From NCBI GenBank assembly GCA_015501595.1, contig JADNRX010000030.1:221168-285167 (forward strand): a stretch of DNA of 64,000 bases. The letters are read 5' to 3'. Shown here piece by piece: positions 35,312 through 46,537 of the stretch. Numbering within the stretch: position 1 is the stretch's first letter; every line of letters starts with the position of its first letter. The position numbers were made by a program, and so were the translations under genes. This DNA comes from Hymenopellis radicata (lineage: Eukaryota > Basidiomycota > Agaricomycetes > Agaricales > Physalacriaceae). Under the pieces are notes generated by a model. It was given only the letters and a program-made list of their open reading frames with translations, did no database searches and had not been told where the DNA came from.

Positions 35312-38236
35312 CTACCATCCTCGTCTTCGTCCCCCCTTGCCCCACTTTTCAATCAAGAAACTTGTCAAGAACTCGTATATCTCCTGCTTCGCACCTCGTC
35401 TACTAATTCCGTGGTCACTAAATCCAGGATTGTCAGTCCAAACTCCACAGGCTTGAAGAAGCAAGAACCCACCTATCAGTGAACATCCTAAACCTAAACT
35501 TTCTCACCCGTTCCGCCGTCAACATATCCAACAGATGCGCAGAGTTTGCGAAATGGACATTGTCATCACCACTGCCGTGTGCGAGGAGATAATCCACCTT
35601 GTGGAACGCGGTCACGTTGGAAATGGACGCGTTGATATACCCCCCAGGGTTTAGGTCCGGCAGGTTCATGTAGCGTTCAGTATATATCGAGTCTACGAAC
35701 GCCTCAGTCAAGCAGAAGACATGCCAAAAGCAAAAACATACCATACAAACGCCAACTCGTTACGGGCGCCACACTCATAGCCAACGAATGTATACCAGCA
35801 TCGGCTTCGGCAACCTTAGCGCTCATAAAACCACCATAGCTCCATCCCCATATCCCAATCCGCTTCGGATCTACATAGTCCTTTCCAGCCCACAGCCTAG
35901 CGGCGTATATCTGGTCTCTAGTCTCATAGAACCCGAGATTGCCCTTCACCGCACTCCTGAGAGCCCGACCTTTCGCACCTGTTCCGCGTCCGTCTACAAT
36001 GACGACGATGTGTTGAAGTGAGCAAGCCACAAAATCTTCCCACTCTCGCGTCCATCGGGTAGTTACGGTTTGACTGTTGGGACCGCCATAAACTTTGAAC
36101 AAGACTGCGTACTTGGTACGCCCTGAATCATCCATGCGTGGTGGACGAATCTCCTTGACGTTAAGCTCTGTCGATCCTTCAGAAATATGCCTTATGCAAG
36201 GAAGTAAGAGCTCACCGTATCCATCATTCTCTATGGTCGAGTGGATAATTGTGGGCGCCTCATACTCCGCAGTGATATTTGACAGTCGCGCATTATCCGT
36301 CAGCAGATAATCAAAAGAGTTGTTGCCGGCCTGGACGACACGTTGCCACGGGATGTCGGGTCCATGATAGCTAAGCAGATAGAACCCGCCTTCAGGAGAG
36401 AAATCGGTCGAGAAATACGAAGGTTCCGGGGTATACGAGAGCGATACTATGTCAGATAGTGCGTCGGCAGATGAGGGCAGAGCAACGGAGTACAGATTTC
36501 TCTCAACTGAGGTAGGTGCCGCAGCTTGGAAGTATCTTCAAAGAGAGTGAGTATGTCAACAAGCAAGTTATACGTGGACGTACACTAAACCGTTTTTCAC
36601 ATCAACGGCCTTGACCCCAGAGACCTCCCATGAGCCATGCGTCAAAAACAAGGGTTCACTGGAGTTCGCCGGACTGAAAAGTGCAATATGGTTGTATCCC
36701 TCCTTCGTCGGCACAATGTCCAAATATGCCGTCCCGCCGCTGATAGCCCACTCCTTCGGCAAGGGGTATATCGATTGAGTAGGCTCAACCCAGCCCTCAT
36801 CCGCCTCCTCGCCATCCTTGCCCAGTTTTCTAACAGTGACGCCCTCTTTCTTACCCGTAGTCAAGTCAAAGAGCACGACGTGACCATCATCCGCGTTTCT
36901 GTTCAGCTCTTTGAGCATCAGCTGCTGGTCTGCGACCCAAGTAACCTCCATGATGACGCTGTTCTCCTTCGGGTGGTGGTCCGCCCATTCTAACTCTACA
37001 CTCTTCTTGCTCGATATATCATAGACATGAACCGTCACCAGCGGGTTGTTATATCCGGGTTTGGGGTAGCGCATCTTCAACTCGGATGGGTATGGTACGA
37101 CGGTGGTGCTGTCATCTGTTGGATTGTAGATGGGGAAGGAGAACACGTCGACCAGAGTCTCATCGAAGCTTAGGAACGCTAGCTTGCTGGAATCCGGCGA
37201 CCACCAAAGGGCGGAGTCAGCGGAGAAGATCTCTTCCTCGTAGACCCAGTCAGGTACCCCATGGAAGAGAGTAGACGATCCAGAGTCAGTAATCCGAACT
37301 GGAGTCGCGGATGGCGAGGGCGAAGGCAGGATGTACAGATCATTATTGGTTACATAGGCAATGGATTGTCCTGTCGGCGACCACACAGCAAAGGCGGTTG
37401 ATGGAGGATTTGTGGCGGAATTAATGGATGCGTCCTCTTGTCAGCAATGTTGTGAATGTAGTAGTTTCCAAAACTTGACCATCTCCATTGCTAATCCAAA
37501 TGTCAGTGGCAGAGACTGACTATATATGCGTACATACTTTCTTGTAGTTGCTTTGAGCAGCAGGTATTCCATATCCGGTGAAAGCTGCCAATTACTGAAT
37601 GCTAGCGGAGAACCAGATTCGTCTTTGATATCGTTCAGAGAAACGAGTGTGGAAGTCGTGTTAGTCTTGAGATCTACAAGTTTGATGTCGTTGCCGTCTA
37701 CGATAGAGAACACTCCGTCCCCAGCTACAAAACCGTTGGAATGGCTTCAGGAAACACGATAATGAACTTACCTTCCGGTACCCAAGCCAGACTCTTGTGC
37801 TCCGTAAAGAATGTACCATTGAAGAGGTGGTCCATAGTCATCTTCTTGTATCCAGGAAGCCGATATACAGTGCCGACATAGCTCTGCGCCGCAATGATTC
37901 CAATTAGGGCCGATAGCGAGATGAGTGCGCAGAGGGTATAAACGAGGAAACGAAGTGAAGACGGTCGCTGGAAGAAATGAGTATTAATCCACCTCTAGTA
38001 TATATACCCACTTTTTGGTGCCCTGGAGCAAAGCCATTCTCCACTGCTCCTGGTGTCAACGGGCCCACCGGGTCTTTGGAGAGAAATGCTTCCTCCTCGT
38101 CTGAGCTAGGCGCATCGAAGGGTCCATCGTCGTAGTACACAGTGGGTTTCAGGTTGCTCGTCGACCTGGTACTCTCAGCCAGCGTCACAGTTTCGTCGTC
38201 GTCGTCCAAGTCAAGACGGTCATAGTGAGCTGGCAT
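35312..38236 (-). CDS. Type IV dipeptidyl aminopeptidase (DPP4/DAP family), membrane-anchored
   Basis: Minus-strand gene with about nine exons. It is a type II membrane protein: an acidic cytosolic N-terminus, one membrane helix (FLVYTLCALISLSAIGIIAA), a beta-propeller (QWRWSSFGNYYIHN, PDWVYEEEIFSADSALWWSP), then the alpha/beta-hydrolase domain. Catalytic residues are visible: Ser in GIWGWSYGGFMSA, Asp in GSGDDNVHF, His in SDHGISRRGAK. Fungal relatives (yeast STE13/DAP2) remove X-Pro dipeptides in the Golgi or vacuole. Most junctions are clean, but two do not keep frame: the AAA|GTATGT donor near 37527 and the IPP-TNPP segment near 37408. Each is repaired by adding one G or C to a run. The start at 38236 is approximate. 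Confidence 0.85.
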
Positions 38237-38368
38237 ATCCTCCCCGGTACCGAGCTCGTCGTCGTTCAAGACCTGTGGGTGGCTGTGTCACGGACGAATG
38301 CAGTAACCGGCCCGTATATCCGCTCACCACGTGCTCGTGTGGGTCGCGCTTTGTTTAACACCATCATC

Positions 38369-38946
38369 ATGGCTCCCACAGTTACGCGTACGCGCAAGAC
38401 ATACACGCAAACCACCCTCACATCCTCCTCCTCGTCTTCATCCAAGACTAAACCAGCAAAGCCTGTCGTTGCAAAGTCTAACAGCGACGTGTTGCTTTGC
38501 ATCAAACCTGAATTCGCGACTCTCATTCGCGAAGGGAAGAAGAACCACGAGTATCGCAAGTACAAGCTTCGCGATACGGTTCAAAGGCTGTGGCTATATG
38601 AGACAGCGCCAGTGTCTGCCATAAGGTGAGTTTTCTGGTTTCCACAAGGTTCCTAATCAGTTCTGAATCGTCGACTATCGCTTATAGATACGTAATGCAA
38701 ACCGCGAGACCAAAGGTTCCTGGGGAAGTCAACGACCCAACTGGTGTCGGTAACGATGACTTTGACGCGGGAAAGAAGCAGTCAAAGTACGGCTACCCTG
38801 TTCGGGCGCTCTGGGAATTGAAGAAGCCGATAAAGATGAACGACATGAGAACGCGCTTCAAAATCAATCCACCTCAGGGTTTCATGTTCGTCCCCGAGCA
38901 GATGGTGCAGGAGGAGAAGTTGGAGGACATGACGAAGCTTTTCTGA
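38369..38946 (+). CDS. PUA/ASCH-like domain protein
   Basis: Predicted 171-residue protein in two exons, 38369-38625 and 38688-38946, with intron GTGAGT...TTATAG. After a serine/threonine-rich leader, the domain begins VLLCIKPEFATLIREGKKNH and EYRKYKLRDTVQRLWLYETA, continues after the splice as IRYVMQTARPKVPGEVND and GVGNDDFDAGKKQSKYGYPV, and ends PPQGFMFVPEQMV. This matches fungal PUA-like/ASCH-fold proteins, which are thought to bind nucleic acid; the exact substrate is unknown. It is divergently arranged with the dipeptidase gene, only about 130 bases apart, so they may share a promoter. Confidence 0.7.
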
Positions 38947-39110
38947 ATGCAATCGTGTGTGTTGGTAGATTGAATGGAACATACATGATTATTAGGCATA
39001 GTAATTCAAACACGTAGAGTATATACATATATTAAAGACACGATGTAGTCCTTGCTCCTGTTGAACGAGCAAGGAAAAAAGTGTGGTCCGCGCCGTGCTC
39101 CTGGCACAGC

Positions 39111-41674
39111 TCAACCATCAAAAACAAAAGTGTGGATGTAATCAATACTATACGGCCGCTCCATGGCCCCCTCATCATCCAACAATCCCTCAATCATCCT
39201 TGCCAAGGCCATAGGATCCTTCTTCATAGCCTTCATGTTATCGTAACTGAGCAAATAATGCATATCCTTATCCTCCAAATACCGATATGCTCCCTTCTTC
39301 ACATAGAGGCTCTTGGAGAGCTTCGACCCCGCCCAATCAACAATGAGCGGGGCATAGACGATCATGGGAGGGTCGATGGGTACACGAAGCTGCATCAGGA
39401 CGCTCCAAAGTAAACGCTCCTGGTACATCCCGCTGTAGTCTGCACCAGTAACGCGCATGTGAAGCACGGCCGCATCAGATGTAGCGCGGACAGACCGCGT
39501 GTGGAGCCCTTGAGCGATCGTGCGAACCAGGTTTCTGAGCGGCGTGTTGAACTCAAGACGCCGAACGTCCTCCTTCTTGCTAAGATCGACAACATACTGC
39601 CCGTGGTAAGGGCACATGAACTGAATGGACGTGTTCATCCGGTCAGGAGGAATGGCTAAGCACTCCTCAAGAGACGGAGGAACAAAGGCTGACGCACTGT
39701 CGTCGGAGTTGACAACCGTGCCGTCAATAAGAAAGGTGGTGTTGATTCCATGTTTGTCGGCCCAGGCGCATTCCTCGTGCGGACACGCACTCCGGATGCA
39801 GAGCTTCTTCCTCTGGGGAGCAAGCCGCGGGCCCAGCCACGCGTGGTTGCCAAGAATCCAGCGCAAGATAGCAGGCACGGAATCTGCATCCATCTGTTCC
39901 CGTTGAAACGTCTTCCTCCACTTCACGTCGCCAAAGTGCGCGGAGAGTCCGACCATGAGCTCCTCGTAATCAGGGAGGAACTGATTCATGGCGGCTGTCG
40001 CGCGATGGCTTTGTTGATATTTGACGCCGTCCAGGTCCATGGTCTTGGACGAGTCGGGCGCGGTGTCAACGAGATCGAGCGAAACCGTGACATCAATGGA
40101 AGGATCGGCGTCCCGCATTTGCTTTGCGCGAGCGAACGCTAATGCGAAGACGGTGATGGTACCGGTGTGGGGAGAGTTGTTGGGCTGTGCACCGATGTGA
40201 ATAACAACTGATTTCTCAGAAGCATCGGCAAGTGGCTTAGTTATTGTCGGAACGAACTGGAAGGTGGAGGAGGGACTGGGCATGAGAAAACCGTCATGCT
40301 TGATGTCGTAGATGTGGTTCTGAAGGGCTTGAAGAGGAATAGTTGTGTCGTTGGGGGCATCCAACACAAAGTCCTTCAAAAACGGGTAACTCCAGTACCG
40401 GAAAAGTTGAGTGGGATGCGCAATCCAAGCGTCGATGGCTACTGCAAGCTTCCTTATCTCTGCTTCTCCCAGGTTATGGTCTAACTCGTACGGGCTTCCC
40501 GCCCAGTCAACGACGGATGGCGCATACACGATCACGGGAGGCTTGATGCCTAACCTCATGAGAACAGCCCACAGCTGCTGCTCATTGGATGTACCGGACT
40601 GTGAGGCGGGTAGCACCTGTATGTGCATGGCCTTCGGCTGAGTCTGCGTCGTTGCCGAATGAAAAAGGTCGGTTCCGCTGAACATGATGGTCTTCAGGAG
40701 ATGCAACATCAACTGGTCGAGTTGAAGATGAGCAAAGTCATCTGGCGTACGGCTGAAAGCGCCGTGGGTTGGGCAATGAAAATGGAGAGAGGAAGTTGTA
40801 GGAGTCGAGGCCTGCTCAACAGATGCGAGGACAATATCATCCACCTCGCCGATTGAACTTCGGTTCGAACACCCTTCTTGAGGACACGCGCTAGACACCA
40901 AAGGCTGATGTGCAAGGTGCTTATAGTTGCGTTGGATGGATTGGAGTATGGCTGGGATTCCGTCGAGTCGCAATGCATCATAAGCAATGCCCGACTCTTC
41001 ACTGAGGATCTTGACCAGCTCAGGAGGCTTATCGGTGTCAAGGAGCACACGAACATTGGCCTCGGGACGTTGCTCTACGAGCGCCTTAGCCATTCGAAAG
41101 GTGAGTACAGTGCTGAGCACTGATGTCGAATCGGTATAGAGGACAAGCTGGGCTTCGCCATCCCAGTCTTGGAGCAGCCCATCGAAAAAGGCCTTTTCCC
41201 AGACGTATCCTCCAGCACCGAGGGGGTTATGCACTTGGCCGTCGTGCGTGATAATGTAGGTAGGTTTAGTGAATCCTGCTTGGGGAAATTCAGCTTGGAA
41301 GTTCGGTGAAGATGTACGTGCACCTCGCATAGCTGCGCCTGCAGCCTGATGTCGTTGATCTCAGACGTCGACGTGGATCCCGTAGATGACGTAGGTATAC
41401 CATCTAGAGAAGGGCGGGATAAATGGTCAAAGGAAACAGGTTTGTCAGTCATTGCAACGCTTCGAGGAGCACTGCACTCAAGTGGCTCAACGACTTGCGA
41501 CGAGTCTAGATCTGACTCAATGTCAAGACGACTCATTTCATGTGCAACACGATGATCAGCCACCGCGGAATCAATTTCAGTTGAAGAAAAGTCATTGGCA
41601 TTCATGGCAGCGTCAGGTAGCGGCAAATTCATTGACATAGTGGTCAAAAAGTAGGGGGGCATCTTGGAAGGCAT
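39111..41674 (-). CDS. Tandem two-domain protein resembling class I aminoacyl-tRNA synthetase catalytic folds
   Basis: Predicted 833-residue protein: exon 1 41674-41401 and exon 2 41338-39111, with intron GTATAC...CTGCAG in frame. After an acidic/serine-rich leader, two related halves follow. Each has a Cys-His cluster (SACPQEGCSNR ... CPTHG; SACPHEECAWADKHG ... CPYHG) and a matching block (LWAVLMRLGIKPPVIVYAPS; LLWSVLMQLRVPIDPPMIVY, then VDWAGS). The C-terminal half has HIGAQPNNSPHTGT, similar to a HIGH motif, and GSKLSKSLYV, similar to KMSKS. In the N-terminal half both are lost. By these motifs it is a HUP-fold nucleotidylyltransferase relative. No anticodon-binding domain is evident. Function unknown. 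Confidence 0.7.
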
Positions 41675-42350
41675 TTGCGAAAAGCGACATTGATGCCTCC
41701 TTATATACCTGTAGGTGCCGCCCGAACCCGCGAGGATGACTCACACTGTGAGTCACACCGGAGCCGAACCACTGCCACTGCCCGATGACCGATGCCGATG
41801 ACCGAGCCAGGCCAAGCATTGAGTGCTAGTTTCTGGAGAGACGTTCCGCTTGTTGTGGGAGCGAGGCATAATGGGGAGGTCTGTTGTCCATAATAGCCAT
41901 CAACGTCGTCGTCGGATGCAGAAATGTGGTGGCTGTGCTGTAGGCGAATGCGCCACGCCCACGTGCTCGCGTTGCACGACGCGCCGATGGACTCAGGCTA
42001 GTACCAGTTTCAACGCTTCAAGGAGAGTAACCATGTATGTGTCAGTCAATCTGAATTACAGTCTTCGCGGCAGGTTTTTAACGTTGAATAGTGACACCTA
42101 ATGAATTCCGAAATACAAAGATACAGGTGTTGTATGTACTATGCAGTTAAAACAATGCGACGAGATGGGAATAAATAGAAGAGATGGGGAATACATAGAA
42201 AAGATGGGAATACATAGAAGAGATGGGGAATAAATGAAGATGCAGATGATATGAGAGCATAAAGATAGAGTCCGTGGCCAGAATGATGAGCAGTACACAA
42301 AGGAGCAGTTGTACGGGGGAAGGGGGAAATAAAAAAACCACAAAATATGC
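41675..42350. other. Intergenic region with a short minisatellite
   Basis: Between about 42162 and 42235 a unit near GATGGGAATACATAGAAGA is repeated roughly four times with variation. No gene is supported. Confidence 0.5.
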
Positions 42351-42923
42351 TTAGTAGAAGGGGCCAAAATTGAAGACAATGGGCTGCCCATCCTCGCCGG
42401 TGGGAACAGCGTTAAATCGTGCGCCCCAGTTAAGTAACTCTTCGAGGTCGGCCTACAAAGAGAGTTAGTAAGCGATAAAGTGTGCTACATAGAGCACCCA
42501 CAGCCTCAGCCATTTCGACGTCCATGAAGTCCATAGCCGCAAGGCCATCATTGTCGGCAAAGTCCTCTTCGACCTCGAATATGATGTCGATCTGTAGGTA
42601 AAAACTTGTTAATTATTTCAACAGCCATGACGAAAGAATCGCACCTCCTCGTCCGACTCTACAAGCGTACGGTCAGAATCGTAGCCTTCCTCATTCTCGT
42701 GCTCATCACGCTGCTGCTCCTCGTCCTCAAGTTCCTCAAACAAGAAATCCTCTTCCTCAAACCAGGATTCCTCCGCCGTAATAATGTCCACAATGTTCAA
42801 CTGCCTTGTCGCGACCCGTTCCAAGGACTGATGAATGTAGTGTTCTCGTATTTCTGCCGGCGCATTGGCCCAAAGGTTTTCGAGAGTGTTCGTAAGAGTT
42901 TGGTCGTCGGGAATAGTGTCCAT
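42351..42923 (-). CDS. Small acidic hypothetical protein
   Basis: Predicted 156-residue protein in three exons: 42923-42645, 42591-42502 and 42452-42351. All introns are GT-AG and in frame. It is strongly acidic (EEEDFLFEELEDEEQQRDEH; DIIFEVEEDFADNDG) and ends in LNWGARFNAVPTGEDGQ ... FNFGPFY. The start at 42923 is preferred over an in-frame upstream ATG at 43007. No family recognised. Clean splicing and codon-like structure support a real gene. Confidence 0.6.
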
Positions 42924-43139
42924 GATAATGGCAGAAGGGACGGTAGAAATGACAACAAAGAGCAACGATGCGGTAGTGGTAGGAGAGGACCCCTGTTTAT
43001 TCCCCAAGATGTCAGATCAAAAGTCCCGACAAATTTTCAAAATTTTACCAAAAGGTCAGGTCGAGAGTCCTGACAAAAGGCAGTTTTAGGGTCAGAGGTC
43101 AGATCCAATGTCCCGACATCGGCATCAATAATGGCAAAT

Positions 43140-43475
43140 TTTTGTGGACCAGGGCCTATTTTCGGGCCTATGGCACTGGATGTTAAGCCAACTATTTTCA
43201 GTGTAAATTAAGCTGTAAGTATGTAATTTTTTTACAGTAAAATTTTAGTCTTTTTACATTGCAAATTTTTAAGCATTTTCAGTAATTTCTGTCCTCTTTG
43301 GAAATTTTATATAATAATTTCAGCTATCAGTAAAATTTTAGTAAAATGTACCTGTAAAAATATCAAAATTGGATCTGAAACTACTCTGTAAATAATTTTC
43401 ATGTTTACAGGGTTTTTTCCAGTGAAAAAAGTTGGCTATGAATCAAGTGTGGCCCATGTCAGTTCAGAAGCGCGT
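43140..43475. repeat. A/T-rich MITE-like segment with imperfect inverted ends
   Basis: A strongly A/T-rich core with recurring CTGTAAA / TTTACAG motifs lies between imperfect inverted arms: left ...GGCACTGGATGTTAAGCC then AACTATTTTCAGTG, right CAGTGAAAAAAGTTGGCT then ATGAATCAAGTG. It resembles a non-autonomous element. No target duplication was identified. Confidence 0.4.
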
Positions 43476-43722
43476 TTTTTCAAGTTTTTCAAGTTGAAAA
43501 AAAGAGAGAAAAGAAGAGAAAAGGGGAGAGGATTAGGAAGGTATTATAGAATTTATTGTCGCGAGAATTTGATCAGAAATCGGCGACGACGCACCTGTGC
43601 AAATATTTTGGATCTTGAAATCAAGTCGGGCTCAAGCCTTGATTTGGCAGGGCGTGGTTTTCAAGCCCAAGTCCAAACGGAGACAACGCTCCATTTGGAC
43701 ATGGGCCGCAGCCAATTGTTTT
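43476..43722. other. Left flank of the 1408-bp array
   Basis: Non-coding. It ends in CCAATTGTTTT directly before the first unit; TGTTTT at 43717-43722 recurs after the array at 50758-50763. Confidence 0.5.
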
Positions 43723-45130
43723 CGGCTCATGACCTATGTCTGTGGATAGCTAACTCCCGATTTGGACTTAGCTAATCCTAATCGGGAGTTAGCAGCCGTG
43801 ATGCCGATGACCTCGTTCTTGACCAGCGACGCGCTGGTTGAGGACCCCAGTGCCCTCATTGTCGAAGATCCTACCATTTTAGATGTCTGGGAATTGATGG
43901 GTGTCATTTCCGGGCGCGCGCGACGCCTCGTTCAGGCTCCAGACCGTCATCACCTCCTCCTGCCATATTCTGGCCACTTTTTCCTCTCTGCCGGGCCTCC
44001 ATCTACCTTGTCTTGATGGATACTACCATTTTAGATGCCTGGGAATCGATTGGCGCTGTTTTCGGATGTGCGCGATGCCTCGTTCAGGCTCCAGACTTTC
44101 ATCACCTCCTTCTGCCATATTCTGCTCGCATCTCCCTCTCTCCCCAGGCTCCATTTACCTCGTCTTTGTGAATCCTGCCGGTTTAGACGTCTGGGAATCG
44201 ATTGGCGTCGTCTCTGGACGCACGCGACGCCTCGCTCAGGCTCCAGACTCTTATCACCTCCTCCTGCCATATTCTAGTCGTATTTCCCTCTCTCACAAGC
44301 CTCCATTTACCTCCTTCTGTTGTATCCTGCCGTTTTCAACATGTGGGAATCGATTGGAGCTGTCGCCGGACCTGCGCAACGCCTCGTTCCCGCCCCAGAG
44401 CACCATCACCTCCTCATGCCGTCTTCTGGCCACCTTTCCCTCATTTCCAACCCTCTATCAGGATCGTTTTACTCCTCCTACTGTTTTCGAGGGCTGGAAA
44501 TCGATTGGCAGCACTCCCGGACCAGCACGACGCCTTGTTCACACCCCAGACCATCACTTCCTCCTACTTCCATTTATCTGGGCACACTTTGCTCTGCTCC
44601 AAAGGCCCCAGTGCCTTTGTCGTTGGAGATCCTACTGTTTTAGATGACTAGGAATCGATTCCAGCTGGTTTCGGACCCGCACGAGTTCACGTTCCTGCTC
44701 GAGAACACCACCTCCTCCTTCTACCATACTCTACTCACATTTTCTGGATTTCAAAGCCTTTCTCTTAGTTGTCATTCCCACTACTACTGTTTTAGAGGAT
44801 TATGAATAGACTTAAATTGTTTTTGAATCTGTGTAGGGTGTCGAGTCCCTTCTACTTACTGCGCCTGCTTGACTGGAATGAAATCTGCCTGCGTCTATCG
44901 ACTTCGCGCGCCGCAGGCTCGAAAAAAATTAAGAATTCACTTGCCGACAGGTCACGAAGAAGTAGTCTTCACGCTGTACAGGGCGCGACTCGAACATCGC
45001 GCCAGCAAAAGCATACCCGCGGTACCACTAACTACTAGACTACTGATCCACGATGGCCCGCTGCGCGGGCCCATAACAAGTCGCCTGCGGCGACTTGAAT
45101 TCTCCACAGACTTAGCACATGAGCCGTTTT
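43723..45130. repeat. Array unit 1
   Basis: 1408 bp. It contains the tRNA-like segment at 44981-45050 (minus strand), whose T-arm-like part pairs perfectly over 7 bp (GGCGCGA with TCGCGCC). It is less similar to units 3-5 than to unit 2. Confidence 0.9.
44981..45050 (-). promoter_or_regulatory. tRNA-like segment with Pol III A and B boxes (first of five)
   Basis: Read on the minus strand it begins TGGATCAGTAGTCTAGTAG. The stretch TAGTCTAGTAGTTAG fits an A box and TGTTCGAGTCG fits a B box. A run of six T follows downstream on that strand in later units, as for a Pol III terminator. The body cannot fold as a normal tRNA, so it is probably tRNA-derived, like a SINE head. Relatives lie at about 46389-46457, 47797-47865, 49205-49273 and 50613-50681. 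Confidence 0.55.
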
Positions 45131-45225
45131 CGGCTCATGACCTATGTCTGTGGATAGCTAACTCCCGATTTGGACTTAGCTAATCCTAATCGGGAGTTAG
45201 CAGCCGTGATGCCGATGACCTCGTT
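45051..45225. repeat. Hairpin cluster at the unit junction (first complete copy)
   Basis: Four stem-loops follow one another: GGCCCGC-TGC-GCGGGCC; AAGTCGCC-TGC-GGCGACTT; a nested stem with TCCACAGAC/GTCTGTGGA outside and ATGAGCCG-TTTT-CGGCTCAT inside; and CTAACTCCCGATT paired with AATCGGGAGTTAG over an 18-base loop. The cluster recurs at every junction. Confidence 0.9.
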
Positions 45226-46537
45226 CTTGACCAGCGACGCGCTGGTTGAGGACCCCAGTGCCCTCATTGTCGCAGATCCTACCATTTTAGATGTCTGGGA
45301 ATTGATGGGTGTCATTTCCGGGCGCGCGCGACGCCTCGTTCAGGCTCCAGACCGTCATCACCTCCTCCTGCCATATTCTGGCCACTTTTTCCTCTCTGCC
45401 GGGCCTCCATCTACCTTGTCTTGATGGATACTACCATTTTAGATGCCTGGGAATCGATTGGCGCTGTTTTCGGATGTGCGCGATGCCTCGTTCAGGCTCC
45501 AGACTTTCATCACCTCCTTCTGCCATATTCTGCTCGCATCTCCCTCTCTCCCAGGCTCCATTTACCTCGTCTTTGTGAATCCTGCCGGTTTAGACGTCTG
45601 GGAATCGATTGGCGTCATCTCTGGACGCACGCGACACCTCGCTCAGGCTCCAGACTCTTATCACCTCCTCCTGCCATATTCTAGTCGTATTTCCCTCTCT
45701 CACAAGCCTCCATTTACCTCCTTCTGTTGTATCCTGCGTTTTCAACATGTGGGAATCGATTGGAGCTGTCGCCGGACCTGCGCAACGCCTCGTTCCCGCC
45801 CCAGAGCACCATCACCTCCTCATGCCGTCTTCTGGCCACCTTTCCCTCATTTCCAACCCTCTATCAGGATCGTTTTACTCCTCCTACTGTTTTTGAGGGC
45901 TGGAAATCGATTGGCAGCACTCCCGGACCAGCACGACGCCTTGTTCACACCCCAGACCATCACTTCCTCCTACTTCCATTTATCTGGGCACACTTTGCTC
46001 TGTTCCAAAGGCCCCAGTGCCCTTGTCGTTGGAGATCCTACTGTTTTAGAGACCCTAGGAATCGATTCCAGCTGGTTTCGGACCTGCGCGAGCTCACGTT
46101 CCTGCTCGAGAATGCCACCTCCGCCTTCTACTACTATATTCCACTCACATTTTCTGGATTTCGAAGCTGTTCTCTTAGTTGTTGTTCCCACTACTACTGT
46201 TTTAGAGGATTATGCATGGACTTGAATTGTTTTTGAATCTATGTAGGGTGTCGAGTCCCTTCTGCTTAATGCACCTGCTGACCGGAACGAAACCTGCCTG
46301 CGTCTATTAACTCCGCGCCGCAGGCTCGAAAAAAATTAAGAATTCGCTTGCCAACAAGTCACAAAAAAGTAGTCTTCGCATTGTACATGGCACGGCTCGA
46401 ACATCGCACCAGCAAAAGCATATCCGTGGTACCACTAACCACTAGACTACTGATCCATGATGGCCCGCTGCGCGGGCCCATAACAAGTCGCCTGCGGCGA
46501 CTTGAATTCTCCACAGACTTAGCACATGAGCCGTTTT
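45131..46537. repeat. Array unit 2
   Basis: 1407 bp. Its first two-thirds resemble unit 1 and its last third resembles units 3-5, as expected from unequal crossing-over. Confidence 0.85.

Noticed and set aside
44202..44651. 149-260 codon open frames within the 1408-bp array
   Set aside because: They are the same 152-bp monomer read in rotating frames, with no start context, introns or motifs.
44981..45050. Functional tRNA gene
   Set aside because: A and B boxes match, but the acceptor and anticodon stems cannot be formed.
45051..45225. Hammerhead-type ribozyme at the hairpin cluster
   Set aside because: The conserved CUGAUGA...GAAA core was not found; only simple stems are present.
45170..45424. 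84-codon frame MDLANPNRELAAVMP... repeated in each unit
   Set aside because: It is translated through the 13-bp-stem hairpin and recurs only because the DNA unit recurs.
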